Below, piece by piece: positions 37,005 to 45,570 of a stretch of 64,000 bases of DNA. Position 1 is the first letter of the stretch. Each line of letters opens with the position of its first letter. Made by a program: the position numbers and the translations under genes. The notes below the pieces were generated by a model. That model saw only the letters and a program-made list of their open reading frames with translations. It made no database searches and was not told where the DNA came from. This DNA is from Chryseobacterium sp. FH2 (lineage in GTDB: Bacteria > Bacteroidota > Bacteroidia > Flavobacteriales > Weeksellaceae): positions 31,186-95,185 of the forward strand of contig NZ_LFNE01000013.1 of the NCBI RefSeq assembly GCF_001045455.1, given 5' to 3'.

Positions 37005-37146
37005 ACCATTAAGTTTTATTTAGGGAGTTAAAAGTAGTTGAGGAGAGCATCTGTAAGCAAATTATAAAAAGTAATAATTAAAAAATCTTTAGATTTTCTT
37101 AATTAAACTTAACTCCTTAAATATTCTTAATGATTCAATTTAAATT
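37005..37146. repeat. Palindromic intergenic repeat between argH and the Lrp gene
   Basis: Two arms of about 40 bases face each other: one begins AACCATTAAG and includes TTTAGGGAGTTAA (from about 37005), the other reads TTAACTCCTTAAATA and CTTAATGATTCAA (to 37146). The arms pair imperfectly. Similar arms occur at about 21.0 kb and 56.66 kb. It fills the space between two convergent stops and could terminate both transcripts. Confidence 0.55.
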
Positions 37147-37608
37147 TTAATCCAAATCAATTTTAAATTTAGTAGATTTTTTTACCTCGTGAAGCACAAT
37201 GGAACTGTGATATTGCCCGATATTAGGAATATTTGAAATTACATTGACAGCAAATTCATTATAAGAATTAATATCCTTTGCGATAATTTTCAGCATATAA
37301 TCATATTCGCCGGAAAGACTGATGATTTCCTGGACTTCATCATGCTTTCCAATATTTTTTTCGAAAGTTTCCAGAACTTTTTGGGATTGCTCTTTCAGGC
37401 GAACATTGCAGTAAACGACAATGTTTAACCCTAATTTTTCGCGATTTAAAAGACCGACATATTTCTCAATAATTCCCTGTTTCTCCAGTTGCTTAATACG
37501 TTCATACGTCGGAGTAAAGGTAAGACCAATCTTTTCTGAAATTTCTTTTACCGAATAGGTAGAATCTTCCTGAATAATACTGAGAATCATCTTGTCTTTT
37601 AAATCCAT
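37147..37608 (-). CDS. Lrp/AsnC-family transcriptional regulator
   Basis: The start at 37608 (MDLKDKMILSII) fits the family; an upstream ATG at 37635 gives extra residues. The 153-residue protein has an N-terminal helix-turn-helix (YSVKEISEKIGLTFTPTYERIKQLEKQ) and a C-terminal RAM/AsnC ligand-binding domain with SGEYDYMLKIIA. Lrp/AsnC regulators bind amino acids. Its position between the arginine genes and pyrB makes it a candidate regulator of one of them, which is inference only. Confidence 0.9.
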   Translation of the reverse strand: MDLKDKMILSIIQEDSTYSVKEISEKIGLTFTPTYERIKQLEKQGIIEKYVGLLNREKLGLNIVVYCNVRLKEQSQKVLETFEKNIGKHDEVQEIISLSGEYDYMLKIIAKDINSYNEFAVNVISNIPNIGQYHSSIVLHEVKKSTKFKIDLD

Positions 37609-37701
37609 ATAATTATAATAAGTTGAGTTTAACAAAAATAGTATTTTAAAAATGAAAATAAGGAAAGATTAAAATTTTTTAATTTATTTGAAAATTTGGT
37701 T

Positions 37702-37731
37702 TTGTCAGTTTATGAAATTTTTGTATCTTTG
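37702..37731 (+). promoter_or_regulatory. Promoter of the pyrimidine leader and pyrB
   Basis: TTG at 37702-37704 and TATCTTTG at 37724-37731 fit the Bacteroidota -33/-7 pattern at 19-base spacing, identical in spacing to the tRNA-Ser promoter. The leader start codon at 37738 lies six bases after the -7 element, so the transcript should begin at or within a few bases of the AUG. Confidence 0.7.
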
Positions 37732-37737
37732 CACCTA

Positions 37738-37806
37738 ATGAATAACACAATATTTATATCATTAGAATTACCGGGCGTAGGCGCCCTTTACGATATTTAT
37801 TTATAG
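37738..37806 (+). CDS. Leader peptide for pyrimidine attenuation
   Basis: This 22-codon [23 protein letters not shown] followed by YL and a stop, starts at the end of the promoter. It ends two bases before an intrinsic terminator, so a ribosome at its stop would cover the left arm of the terminator (37808-37816). A pause-type hairpin lies inside it and T-rich DNA follows. It has no cluster of regulatory codons, so it fits the pyrBI-type model, in which RNA polymerase pausing at U-rich sequence, not codon starvation, couples transcription to translation. The coding of a real peptide is inferred. Confidence 0.65.
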   Translation: MNNTIFISLELPGVGALYDIYL

Positions 37807-37837
37807 TAAGCGAAGATATTTTCTTCGCTTTTTTTTT
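37773..37837 (+). promoter_or_regulatory. pyrB attenuator: pause hairpin and intrinsic terminator
   Basis: A 5-bp GC stem (GGGCG at 37773-37777, CGCCC at 37782-37786) is followed by 21 bases rich in T and A, then a 9-bp terminator stem (AAGCGAAGA at 37808-37816, TCTTCGCTT at 37822-37830) and a run of nine T residues. The pyrB start is 19 bases after the T run, so most transcripts that stop here never reach pyrB. High UTP would let polymerase outrun the ribosome and terminate; low UTP would let the ribosome block the terminator. Confidence 0.75.
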
Positions 37838-37855
37838 GTAAAAAAATTAAGAATT

Positions 37856-38746
37856 ATGTTTACGATTACAGAACTAACCACCGAGAGAATCAGCAGTATA
37901 GTAACAGAAGCACTGGCTTTTGCGAATGGGAAAACTGCCAAAATTGAAGGAGAAGTTTTTTGCTCAAATCTTTTCTTTGAAGACAGTACAAGAACAAAAA
38001 CAAGCTTCGATATTGCCGAAAGAAAACTAGGTTTGCAGGTTATTCCGTTTGATGCTTCTCACAGTTCTGTAAACAAAGGAGAGAGCCTTTATGATACGGT
38101 AAAAACGATTGAAAGTTTAGGTGTAAATCTAGTTGTAATCAGAGATAAAAAAGACAGGTATTTTGACGAATTAAAAAATATAAAAATTCCTGTAATCAAC
38201 GGAGGAGACGGAACGGGGAACCACCCATCTCAGTGCATGCTTGATTTGATGACAATTTATCAGGAATTTGGAAAATTTGAAGGTTTAAAAGTAGGAATTG
38301 TAGGAGATGTAAAACACAGCCGGGTTGCGAATTCAAATGCTGAAGCATTAAGGAGACTGGGCGCAAAAGTATATTTCTCAGGCCCCGAACAATGGTTTGA
38401 TGAAGGGGCTTTAATTAACGGAACTTATCTTTCTGTAGATGAATTAATCGCCGAAGTGGATGTTTTAATGTTATTAAGAATCCAGCACGAAAGGCATGAT
38501 GCAAAAATGAGTTTCTCTGCTTCTGATTACCACAGAAAATATGGTTTGACGAAAACAAGAGAAAAAGCTATGAAAAAAGAGGCCATCATTATGCATCCGG
38601 CTCCGATTAATAGAGGAGTTGAAATTGACACAGATTTGGTAGAATGCGAACGTTCAAGAGTTTTCAAACAAATGCAGAACGGTGTTTTCGCAAGAATGGC
38701 TATTTTAAAAGAAGCCCTGGAAAAAGAAGGCTATACTTTTAAGTAG
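37856..38746 (+). CDS. pyrB: Aspartate carbamoyltransferase catalytic subunit
   Basis: The 296-residue transcarbamylase has the carbamoyl-phosphate motif [18 protein letters not shown] for the carbamoyl carbonyl and [10 protein letters not shown] for the aspartate site. It makes carbamoyl aspartate, the committed pyrimidine step. No pyrI regulatory subunit follows; carA is next after 103 bases. It lies immediately after a leader peptide and terminator, so its expression is probably attenuated. The short N-terminus is normal for this phylum. Confidence 0.95.
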   Translation: MFTITELTTERISSIVTEALAFANGKTAKIEGEVFCSNLFFEDSTRTKTSFDIAERKLGLQVIPFDASHSSVNKGESLYDTVKTIESLGVNLVVIRDKKDRYFDELKNIKIPVINGGDGTGNHPSQCMLDLMTIYQEFGKFEGLKVGIVGDVKHSRVANSNAEALRRLGAKVYFSGPEQWFDEGALINGTYLSVDELIAEVDVLMLLRIQHERHDAKMSFSASDYHRKYGLTKTREKAMKKEAIIMHPAPINRGVEIDTDLVECERSRVFKQMQNGVFARMAILKEALEKEGYTFK

Positions 38747-38849
38747 GCTTATAAAATAAGGAACAAAGACAAAGCATAAGAAATAAATAACGAAATGGAA
38801 GTGTTGGAAAACTAACTTCTAATTTCTAAATCTAATATCTAATTTAAAA

Positions 38850-39935
38850 ATGAAGAAAAAGTTAATACTGGAGTCCGGTGAAGTATTTCATGGAGAAGGT
38901 TTCGGAGCAGAATTGGAAACTGCAGGAGAGGTAGTTTTCAATACCGGGATGACTGGTTATCAGGAACTTATTTCTGACCCGTCATATTGCGGGCAGATTG
39001 TTTGTATGACCTATCCGCTTATCGGAAACTATGGGATTAATAGAGATGATTATGAGAGTATTGAGCCGGCTATCAAAGGCCTTATCGTAAAAGAACTTTG
39101 TGATTTGCCATCGAATTTCCGTACTCAGATTACTTTAGATGAATTATTTAAAAAGAAAAACCTTTCAGGAATTTCAGGAATTGACACAAGAAGGCTGACA
39201 AGAGTTCTTAGAAATTATGGAGTGGTAAAAGGAAAAATTGTAAACGCTGATGCAGACGAAAGCACAGTAGTTTCAGAATTAAAATCAACTACTTTCCCAA
39301 CCAATCAGGTGGAGCAGGTTTCGACAAAAACGCCTTATGCTAATCCTGGGAGAGGATTTAAAGTAGTACTTGTAGATTTTGGTTCTAAATTAGGTATTAT
39401 CAGGGAGTTATCTCAGCGTAATTGTGATATAACGGTTGTTTCTCAAGACGTAACAGCGGAAGAAATTTTGTTGATGAATCCTGACGGAGTTATGTTGTCA
39501 AACGGCCCTGGTGACCCTGAAGACAATCAGCAGGCTCTTGAAATGATTCGCGGAATTTTAGGAAAAGTTCCAATTTTCGGAATATGTTTAGGGCATCAAT
39601 TGATTGGTTTAGCTTGTGGAGCAAAAACTTTCAAATTAAAATTCGGACACAGGGGAGGAAATCACCCCGTGTTGGATTTAGAAAAAAATAAAGTGGCTAT
39701 CACTTCTCAAAACCACGGTTATGCAGTTGACCAGGAAAGCTTGAAAGGAACAGATTTAATTGAAACACACATCGCATTGAATGACAGAACAAATGAAGGT
39801 TTGAAACACAAAGTCCACCCTTGTTTCTCAGTTCAGTATCATCCGGAAGCAAGCCCAGGTCCTGAGGATGCAAACTACTTATTTGATGAATTTATCCAGT
39901 TGATGGAAGATTTTAAGAATAAGAAGAATCAATAA
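38850..39935 (+). CDS. carA: Carbamoyl-phosphate synthase small subunit
   Basis: This 361-residue protein has the CarA N-terminal domain (GEVFHGEGFG, NTGMTGYQELISDPSYC) and a class I glutamine amidotransferase domain with the nucleophile in FGICLGHQLIG and catalytic HPEA near the C-terminus. It delivers ammonia from glutamine to CarB. It follows pyrB by 103 bases. Its natural partner carB lies 736 bases downstream, beyond an inserted Y1 transposase gene and palindrome array. Confidence 0.95.
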   Translation: MKKKLILESGEVFHGEGFGAELETAGEVVFNTGMTGYQELISDPSYCGQIVCMTYPLIGNYGINRDDYESIEPAIKGLIVKELCDLPSNFRTQITLDELFKKKNLSGISGIDTRRLTRVLRNYGVVKGKIVNADADESTVVSELKSTTFPTNQVEQVSTKTPYANPGRGFKVVLVDFGSKLGIIRELSQRNCDITVVSQDVTAEEILLMNPDGVMLSNGPGDPEDNQQALEMIRGILGKVPIFGICLGHQLIGLACGAKTFKLKFGHRGGNHPVLDLEKNKVAITSQNHGYAVDQESLKGTDLIETHIALNDRTNEGLKHKVHPCFSVQYHPEASPGPEDANYLFDEFIQLMEDFKNKKNQ

Positions 39936-39963
39936 CTTGTAAGGTTATATTAAATAAATATAA

Positions 39964-40410
39964 ATGTCAACTTTTCGCCAAATATATTATCAGATTGTAT
40001 TTAGTACCAAGCACAGAAAACCTGTGTTAAATATTGAATATGAAGACGAGTTATATAAATACATTTGGGGAATTGTTAAAAATAAAAACTGTAAGCTTTA
40101 TAGGATTAATGGAATGCCGGATCATATTCATTTATTTACAGATTTGCATCCATCTGTTTCTTTGAGCAGTTTTGTAAAAGATATAAAGGTTTCAAGCAAC
40201 TTGTGGATAAAGCAAAACGGATTATTTCCTGATTTTGAAGAATGGCAGAATGGTTACGGTGCATTCACTTATTCAGAAAGAGAAAAGGATATGATCATCA
40301 ATTATATTAAAAACCAAAAAGAACATCATAAAAATGAATCTTTTGAGGTTGAATATAAAAATTTGCTAAAATCTCATGGAATTGAATTTGATGAAAAATA
40401 TCTGTGGTAA
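39964..40410 (+). CDS. IS200/IS605-family Y1 transposase, RAYT-like
   Basis: This 148-residue HUH endonuclease has the HUH pair H54-I-H56 in MPDHIHLF and the candidate catalytic tyrosine Y114 in IINYIKNQKEHH. It starts MSTFRQIYYQIVFSTKHRKP, as in many single-gene Y1 transposases of Bacteroidota. No partner tnpB and no terminal hairpin upstream are seen, but an array of small palindromes begins nine bases after its stop. That makes it more like a RAYT serving REP sequences than an active IS. It is inserted between carA and carB in the same direction and may be transcribed with them. Confidence 0.88.
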   Translation: MSTFRQIYYQIVFSTKHRKPVLNIEYEDELYKYIWGIVKNKNCKLYRINGMPDHIHLFTDLHPSVSLSSFVKDIKVSSNLWIKQNGLFPDFEEWQNGYGAFTYSEREKDMIINYIKNQKEHHKNESFEVEYKNLLKSHGIEFDEKYLW

Positions 40411-40419
40411 ATAAGATTC

Positions 40420-40653
40420 AACCCATGAAATGGGTTGTTTGAATGTGATTAACTATCCAATTCATAGGTTTCACCTATGACTATTAAAATTCAGCCACTT
40501 CGTGGCTGCCCGGAAAACGGAAATGTAATGATTGCAGAGCCATGAAATGGCTCAACAACAATGGCCACGGATAAAATCTGTGGGAGATGACAAGAAAAAT
40601 AAATCCGAACCACGAAGTGGTTCAACAATAATGGTCACGGATGCAATCCATGG
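40420..40653 (+). repeat. Array of REP-like palindromes after the Y1 transposase
   Basis: Five short perfect palindromes with three-base loops are spaced through this stretch: 40420-40436 (AACCCAT-GAA-ATGGGTT), 40462-40480 (loop TTC), 40492-40508 (loop TTC), 40537-40553 (GAGCCAT-GAA-ATGGCTC) and 40607-40623 (GAACCAC-GAA-GTGGTTC). The loops are GAA or its complement TTC. The last two belong to two 47-base units (40537-40583 and 40607-40653), 70 bases apart, that each hold a second hairpin around CACGGAT. Differences between units fall in paired positions. Confidence 0.8.
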
Positions 40654-40671
40654 AATAATAAAAAAGAAAAA

Positions 40672-43600
40672 ATGAAAAGAAACGATATAAAAACAATTTT
40701 AGTAATCGGTTCAGGACCAATCATCATTGGTCAGGCAGCGGAATTTGATTACGCAGGAACGCAGGCTTGTCTGTCTTTGAGAGAAGAAGGCTATAAGGTA
40801 ATTTTGATTAATTCAAATCCTGCCACGATTATGACGGATGTTGAAATCGCGGATAAAGTTTACATTGAGCCGATTTCACTTCAGTTTGTAAGTCACATCA
40901 TCAGAAAAGAGCGTCCGGATGCGCTTTTACCTACTCTTGGAGGTCAGACTGGTCTAAATATGGCGGTAGAATTGGAAAAATCAGGGATTCTTGAAGAGTG
41001 CAAAGTTGAAGTTCTAGGAACGACACTTTCAGCAATCAACAGGGCAGAAGACAGGGATCTTTTCCGCGAACTGATGAGGGAATTAAATGAGCCTGTTCCG
41101 GAATCGGATATCGTAAATACAGTAGAAGGAGCATTAAATTTTGCTAACGAAATCGGTTATCCTGTGATTGTCCGTCCTGCTTTCACAATGGGCGGAACAG
41201 GAGGTGGTATTGCTGCCACCGAAGCTGAATTAAAAGAAATTGCTGAACTAGGTTTAAAATATAGCCCTGTTACACAATGTCTTATCGAAAAATCAATTGC
41301 AGGGTTCAAAGAAATTGAATACGAAGTAATGCGTGATGCGAACGACAATGCAATTGTAGTTTGCAATATGGAAAATATAGATCCGGTTGGGGTTCATACA
41401 GGAGACTCAATCGTAGTAGCACCTTCTCAGACACTTTCTGACAGAGAGTATCAGTTATTGAGAAACGCATCATTAAAAATCATCAGAGCTTTAGGAATTG
41501 AGGGAGGATGTAACGTACAGCTGGCTTTAGACCCACATTCATTTGAATATTATATTATCGAAGTTAATCCGAGAGTTTCCCGTTCATCTGCTTTGGCCAG
41601 TAAGGCGACTGGTTACCCGATTGCAAAAATTGCGGCAAAAATTGCGGTAGGTCTGACTTTAGATGAAATTATGAATCCGGTTACAGGAAAAACTTACGCT
41701 TGTTTCGAACCAGCTTTAGATTATGTGGTAACTAAATTCCCAAGATTCCCTTTCGATAAATTCGAAACGGCGGACAGAAGACTTTCAACACAGATGAAAG
41801 CGACAGGAGAAGTAATGGCTATCGGAAGAAATTTTGAAGAATCTTTACAAAAAGCTATCCGTTCTCTTGAAACGGGAATCAGGCATATCGGTTTAAAAAC
41901 TAAACAGGCTGAAGCACTTACCGCAGAAGAAATCGAAAGAAGAATCAGAGTTTGTGACGATGAAAGATTGTTCATCATCGGTGATGCTTTAAGAAGAGGA
42001 TATGATTGGGAACAAATCGTAGAATGGAGCAAAATCGACAAATTCTTTATCTGGAAAATCAAGAAATTAATTGATTTCGAAAAAGTTATTGCTGACAATA
42101 AATTTGATAAGGAAGTTTTAATGCAGGCTAAAAAATTAGGATTTGCAGATTTAAATATTGCTGTTCTTTGGGATACAACGCAGAACGAAGTTTTCAATTT
42201 CAGAAAAGAAAACGGAGTCATGCCGGTTTACAAAATGGTAGATACTTGTGCTGCTGAATTCGAATCTGAAACCCCATATTTCTACGGAACTTACGAAGAA
42301 GAAAACGAAAGTGTAGCATCAGACAAAGAAAAAATCATCGTTCTAGGTTCTGGACCAATCAGAATCGGGCAGGGTGTTGAGTTTGACTATGCCACAGTTC
42401 ACTCAGTCTGGGCAATCAAAGAAATGGGTTATGAAGCAATTATCATCAATAACAACCCTGAAACAGTTTCTACAGATTTCTCGATTTCAGATAAATTATA
42501 TTTCGAGCCATTGACGGAAGAAGATGTAATGAATATTATCGAACTTGAAAAACCCAAAGGAGTTGTAGTACAATTCGGAGGTCAGACGGCAATTAATTTA
42601 GCTGACAAATTAGCTGCTCATGGCGTTCAGATTTTGGGAACTTCCCTGGAAGATTTAGACAGGGCTGAAAATAGAGATAAATTTGAAAAAGCTCTTCAGG
42701 AATTGGGAATTCCTCAGCCTTTAGGAAAAACCTCCACTTCAAAAGAAGAAGCGATAAAAATTGCGAACGAAATAGGTTATCCGGTTTTAGTTCGTCCTAG
42801 CTACGTTTTGGGAGGCAGGGCAATGGAAATTGTTTACACAGAAAGCGAATTGGCTCATTATATGGAATATGCAGTGGAAGCAAGTCCGGATCAACCGGTT
42901 TTGATTGACCGATATATCACCGGAAAAGAGGTTGAGGTGGATGCAATCTGTGACGGAGAAACAGTAGTTATTCCGGGAATTATGGAACATATTGAAAGAG
43001 CGGGAGTGCACTCTGGAGACTCTATTGCGGTGTATCCTCCACAAAATGTTTCTCAACAGGAAATTGATACTTTAGTAGATTATACACAAAGACTGGCTAA
43101 GGGATTGAATGTGATTGGTTTAATGAATATTCAATACGTACTTTTCGAAGGAAATGTGTATGTAATCGAAGTAAATCCACGTTCATCAAGAACAGTTCCT
43201 TTCCTGTCTAAAATTACGGATGTTCCGATGGCGAACCTGGCTACAAAAGCAATTTTAGGGCAAAAACTAAAAGATTTAGGCTATAAAAATGGTTTAGTTC
43301 CAAATAAAGAAGGTGTTTTTGTGAAAGTTCCTGTATTTTCTTTCTCGAAACTAACGAAAGTTGATATCTCTTTAGGCCCTGAAATGAAGTCTACAGGAGA
43401 GGTTATGGGTAAAGACACTACTTTGGAAAAAGCACTTTACAAAGGATTGGTTGCAGCAGGAAGAAAAGTTCCGATGCACGGTTCAATCTTGTTCACGGTA
43501 GCTGATAAACACAAGCAGGAAGCGGCTGATTTGGCAGCGAGATTCCATGAAGTTGGTTTCAGGATCTGGGCGACGGAAGGAACAGCTAAGTTCTTTGAAG

Positions 43601-43851
43601 AAAAAGGGATTCCTTGTAAAATAGGATACAAAATCGGGGAGGAAGACGTTAATCTTATTGATTTGATTCAAAAAGGAAAAGTTCAGTATGTTGTCAACAC
43701 CATGACCAAAGGAAAACAGTCTGAAAGAGACGGTTTCCAAATCAGAAGAATGAGTGTAGAAAACGGTGTTCCTTGTTTAACATCAATGGATACAGTTGAA
43801 GCAATCTTGAAAGTGATTGAAAGTATGAGCTTTAAGATGGAAACGATGTAG
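40672..43851 (+). CDS. carB: Carbamoyl-phosphate synthase large subunit
   Basis: The 1059-residue enzyme shows the expected duplicated synthetase plan: [19 protein letters not shown] in the first half, [22 protein letters not shown] in the second, with ATP-grasp domains ([11 protein letters not shown] and [13 protein letters not shown]) and a C-terminal MGS-like allosteric domain. It makes carbamoyl phosphate for both arginine and pyrimidines. It is separated from carA by a RAYT and palindromes. The last 128 bases (43724-43851) are repeated 4.8 kb downstream, so the 3' end of this copy may have been replaced when a genomic island inserted. Confidence 0.96.
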   Translation: MKRNDIKTILVIGSGPIIIGQAAEFDYAGTQACLSLREEGYKVILINSNPATIMTDVEIADKVYIEPISLQFVSHIIRKERPDALLPTLGGQTGLNMAVELEKSGILEECKVEVLGTTLSAINRAEDRDLFRELMRELNEPVPESDIVNTVEGALNFANEIGYPVIVRPAFTMGGTGGGIAATEAELKEIAELGLKYSPVTQCLIEKSIAGFKEIEYEVMRDANDNAIVVCNMENIDPVGVHTGDSIVVAPSQTLSDREYQLLRNASLKIIRALGIEGGCNVQLALDPHSFEYYIIEVNPRVSRSSALASKATGYPIAKIAAKIAVGLTLDEIMNPVTGKTYACFEPALDYVVTKFPRFPFDKFETADRRLSTQMKATGEVMAIGRNFEESLQKAIRSLETGIRHIGLKTKQAEALTAEEIERRIRVCDDERLFIIGDALRRGYDWEQIVEWSKIDKFFIWKIKKLIDFEKVIADNKFDKEVLMQAKKLGFADLNIAVLWDTTQNEVFNFRKENGVMPVYKMVDTCAAEFESETPYFYGTYEEENESVASDKEKIIVLGSGPIRIGQGVEFDYATVHSVWAIKEMGYEAIIINNNPETVSTDFSISDKLYFEPLTEEDVMNIIELEKPKGVVVQFGGQTAINLADKLAAHGVQILGTSLEDLDRAENRDKFEKALQELGIPQPLGKTSTSKEEAIKIANEIGYPVLVRPSYVLGGRAMEIVYTESELAHYMEYAVEASPDQPVLIDRYITGKEVEVDAICDGETVVIPGIMEHIERAGVHSGDSIAVYPPQNVSQQEIDTLVDYTQRLAKGLNVIGLMNIQYVLFEGNVYVIEVNPRSSRTVPFLSKITDVPMANLATKAILGQKLKDLGYKNGLVPNKEGVFVKVPVFSFSKLTKVDISLGPEMKSTGEVMGKDTTLEKALYKGLVAAGRKVPMHGSILFTVADKHKQEAADLAARFHEVGFRIWATEGTAKFFEEKGIPCKIGYKIGEEDVNLIDLIQKGKVQYVVNTMTKGKQSERDGFQIRRMSVENGVPCLTSMDTVEAILKVIESMSFKMETM

Positions 43852-43872
43852 TTTTCGGATTGAGATAAAAGT

Positions 43873-43900
43873 AAAGCGGAAGATTTTTTCTTCCGCTTTT
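43873..43900. terminator. Bidirectional terminator after carB
   Basis: A 10-bp stem (AAAGCGGAAG / CTTCCGCTTT) with a 7-base T-rich loop and flanking A and T runs lies 22 bases after the carB stop. It can also end the minus-strand gene at 43934. The second carB copy has a different terminator. Confidence 0.8.
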
Positions 43901-43933
43901 TATTCATATCATAAAGAAATTGGTTCACAAAAT

Positions 43934-44407
43934 TTAATACAAAGTTTTGCAATTACCATCAATTATTTTTTCATAAATCATTTGATCAATAGCTGTAACC
44001 CAAGGTTTTTTTGCAGTCATGGTAATATTTTCACTGTAAGTGAAATAATGATAGTTGTCGTCACTATTATAAGATGTATGAGCATCAAACTCAATCGTGA
44101 TCACATTATTGTCTTTAATTATAATTTCAAAGTAACAACTTTTATTTCCCTGTAATGAGGATACAAACGTTCTTTTTCTGAAAATTTCATTTACGTGAGT
44201 ATTTACTTTTAATCTCGGAGAGTTAGCATGCAATAGTTTATAAAATTCTTCTACAATCTTTTCTCCGATCCTTAATTCTTCACTGTTTTTCGATTTTAAT
44301 AGTTGATTTTTTTCATTATCTAACCTGTCAATAATCTCCTTTTTATGTCTGTTTTTATCAGATAAATAAATGATAATTATTAAAGCAATTATTCCTATTA
44401 TAAGCAT
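43934..44407 (-). CDS. Hypothetical membrane-anchored protein of the carB island
   Basis: The 157-residue protein has one N-terminal membrane helix (LIIGIIALIIIIYL), a charged coiled-coil-like segment (EIIDRLDNEKNQLLKSKN), then a soluble domain that ends WVTAIDQMIYEKIIDGNCKT. I recognise no family. It is the last gene of a minus-strand series of four and starts nine bases after its upstream neighbour, so the four are likely one operon. Its end faces the carB terminator. Confidence 0.7.
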   Translation of the reverse strand: MLIIGIIALIIIIYLSDKNRHKKEIIDRLDNEKNQLLKSKNSEELRIGEKIVEEFYKLLHANSPRLKVNTHVNEIFRKRTFVSSLQGNKSCYFEIIIKDNNVITIEFDAHTSYNSDDNYHYFTYSENITMTAKKPWVTAIDQMIYEKIIDGNCKTLY

Positions 44408-44416
44408 ATTAAAAAA

Positions 44417-44782
44417 TTATTTATAAAAAACTAAACCATTTCGAGTAACCATATTTATAATCATTAATCTATTTTCTAAAAATCTAAATAAAAAATTATA
44501 ATTACCATCTGTAGCAATTGTTTCAAGAAATTTTTCGCCATTGCTCGCGTTAGATTTTTGAGACTTAGAAGTAATTTTATAAACTTCTTTCTGACCGTCT
44601 AATTTATTAATTGTAATTTTTTTTGAAGTAAAATCATACACGACAGAAGCTTGTGTAGGTTTGATTTCACTTATGTCACCATTTTTTATAATTGAAAAAA
44701 GTGTAAAATTTTTTGTGAACTTGTTTTGAGAAAAACAAATAAAAACGAGGAAAGTGAAAAATATTGTGAATAATTTTTTCAT
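44417..44782 (-). CDS. Hypothetical secreted protein of the carB island
   Basis: The start at 44782 (MKKLFTIFFTFLVFICFSQN) gives a signal peptide ending CFSQ. The longer frame from 44857 overlaps the neighbour and lacks one. The mature protein of about 100 residues is lysine-rich and beta-prone (ASVVYDFTSKKITINKLDG). No family is recognised. It lies between two other unknown genes in a tight series (10- and 9-base gaps). Confidence 0.7.
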   Translation of the reverse strand: MKKLFTIFFTFLVFICFSQNKFTKNFTLFSIIKNGDISEIKPTQASVVYDFTSKKITINKLDGQKEVYKITSKSQKSNASNGEKFLETIATDGNYNFLFRFLENRLMIINMVTRNGLVFYK

Positions 44783-44792
44783 GCTTGTAAAA

Positions 44793-45233
44793 TTAAAAAT
44801 GATAGATATGTAGTCTGCAGATTTTGTTCGATTTATCTCTGAATTTATCAATATCAAATTGACTCAACCAACTATTTTTCTTGCAAACTTCAAAAATTAC
44901 TTCTGTCACAATATCAAAAGAAGAATCACCATATCTATTGGGTCTTACAGCGGTTCTGAAAGTTTCTGATTCTGAGAAAAGCACTAAAAAAGTTAATGTG
45001 CATATATCATTTTCTATAAATTCCATTATTTTATCCAAATCATATAATCTTGAATAGTAATTTTGGGAATTTGCATGAGAAATCATAATTCTACTTGTTA
45101 AGATATGTGTATAGATTTCATTCGGTTCACTTGCTAAAATTCTTTGATTAAGTTGATTAAATTGATCTATTAAAACTTTAGCAGTATTTCCAGGTGAACC
45201 AGGTCCGTTTTTGAGTAAAAATTTTGTAAACAT
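44793..45233 (-). CDS. Hypothetical soluble protein of the carB island
   Basis: This 146-residue protein has no signal peptide. It is predicted mostly helical, with segments KVLIDQFNQLNQRILASEP and YYSRLYDLDKIMEFIENDI. It follows the 93-residue gene by three bases and precedes the secreted protein by 10 bases. I recognise no family; the helical, signal-less plan next to a secreted partner is also seen in immunity proteins, but that is only a speculation. Confidence 0.65.
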   Translation of the reverse strand: MFTKFLLKNGPGSPGNTAKVLIDQFNQLNQRILASEPNEIYTHILTSRIMISHANSQNYYSRLYDLDKIMEFIENDICTLTFLVLFSESETFRTAVRPNRYGDSSFDIVTEVIFEVCKKNSWLSQFDIDKFRDKSNKICRLHIYHF

Positions 45234-45236
45234 ATC

Positions 45237-45518
45237 TTAATAACCAATTTTAAAATATTTATCAAAAACAGCTTTTGATGTTTGCGAAATAATTCGATCA
45301 ACCTCCTCTTCTGAAATGGAGTAATCCTTAGCTAATTTTTGTTTTTGAATTTTAAATTCCTTTTCTGCATCAAGTAGTGCCGATGAAGCAATAATAGGGA
45401 ATGCAACTTTATCATTACCAATTTGTTGTCTAACCTTTGAGATAATCTTTTCAAAATATTTTACTAAATCATTTGAAAAATTATCAATTCCAGTTCTTTT
45501 TTTGAATAGTCCAAACAT
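45237..45518 (-). CDS. Hypothetical small helical protein of the carB island
   Basis: This 93-residue protein begins MFGLFKKRTGIDNFSNDL and is predicted to be helical throughout, with EEEVDRIISQTSKAVFDKYF near the end. It has no membrane segment. It is first in the four-gene minus-strand series. No family is recognised. A short gap of 52 bases separates it from the RCC1 protein stop. Confidence 0.65.
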   Translation of the reverse strand: MFGLFKKRTGIDNFSNDLVKYFEKIISKVRQQIGNDKVAFPIIASSALLDAEKEFKIQKQKLAKDYSISEEEVDRIISQTSKAVFDKYFKIGY

Positions 45519-45570
45519 AATTTTAGTTATAGATTTTTTATAAATCAGTGTTTTTTTTTGAAAAGCTTAT

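Noticed and set aside
40420..40653. A possible CRISPR array
   Set aside because: The repeats are palindromes of different sequence with irregular spacing, and no Cas genes are present. The adjacent Y1 transposase explains them better.
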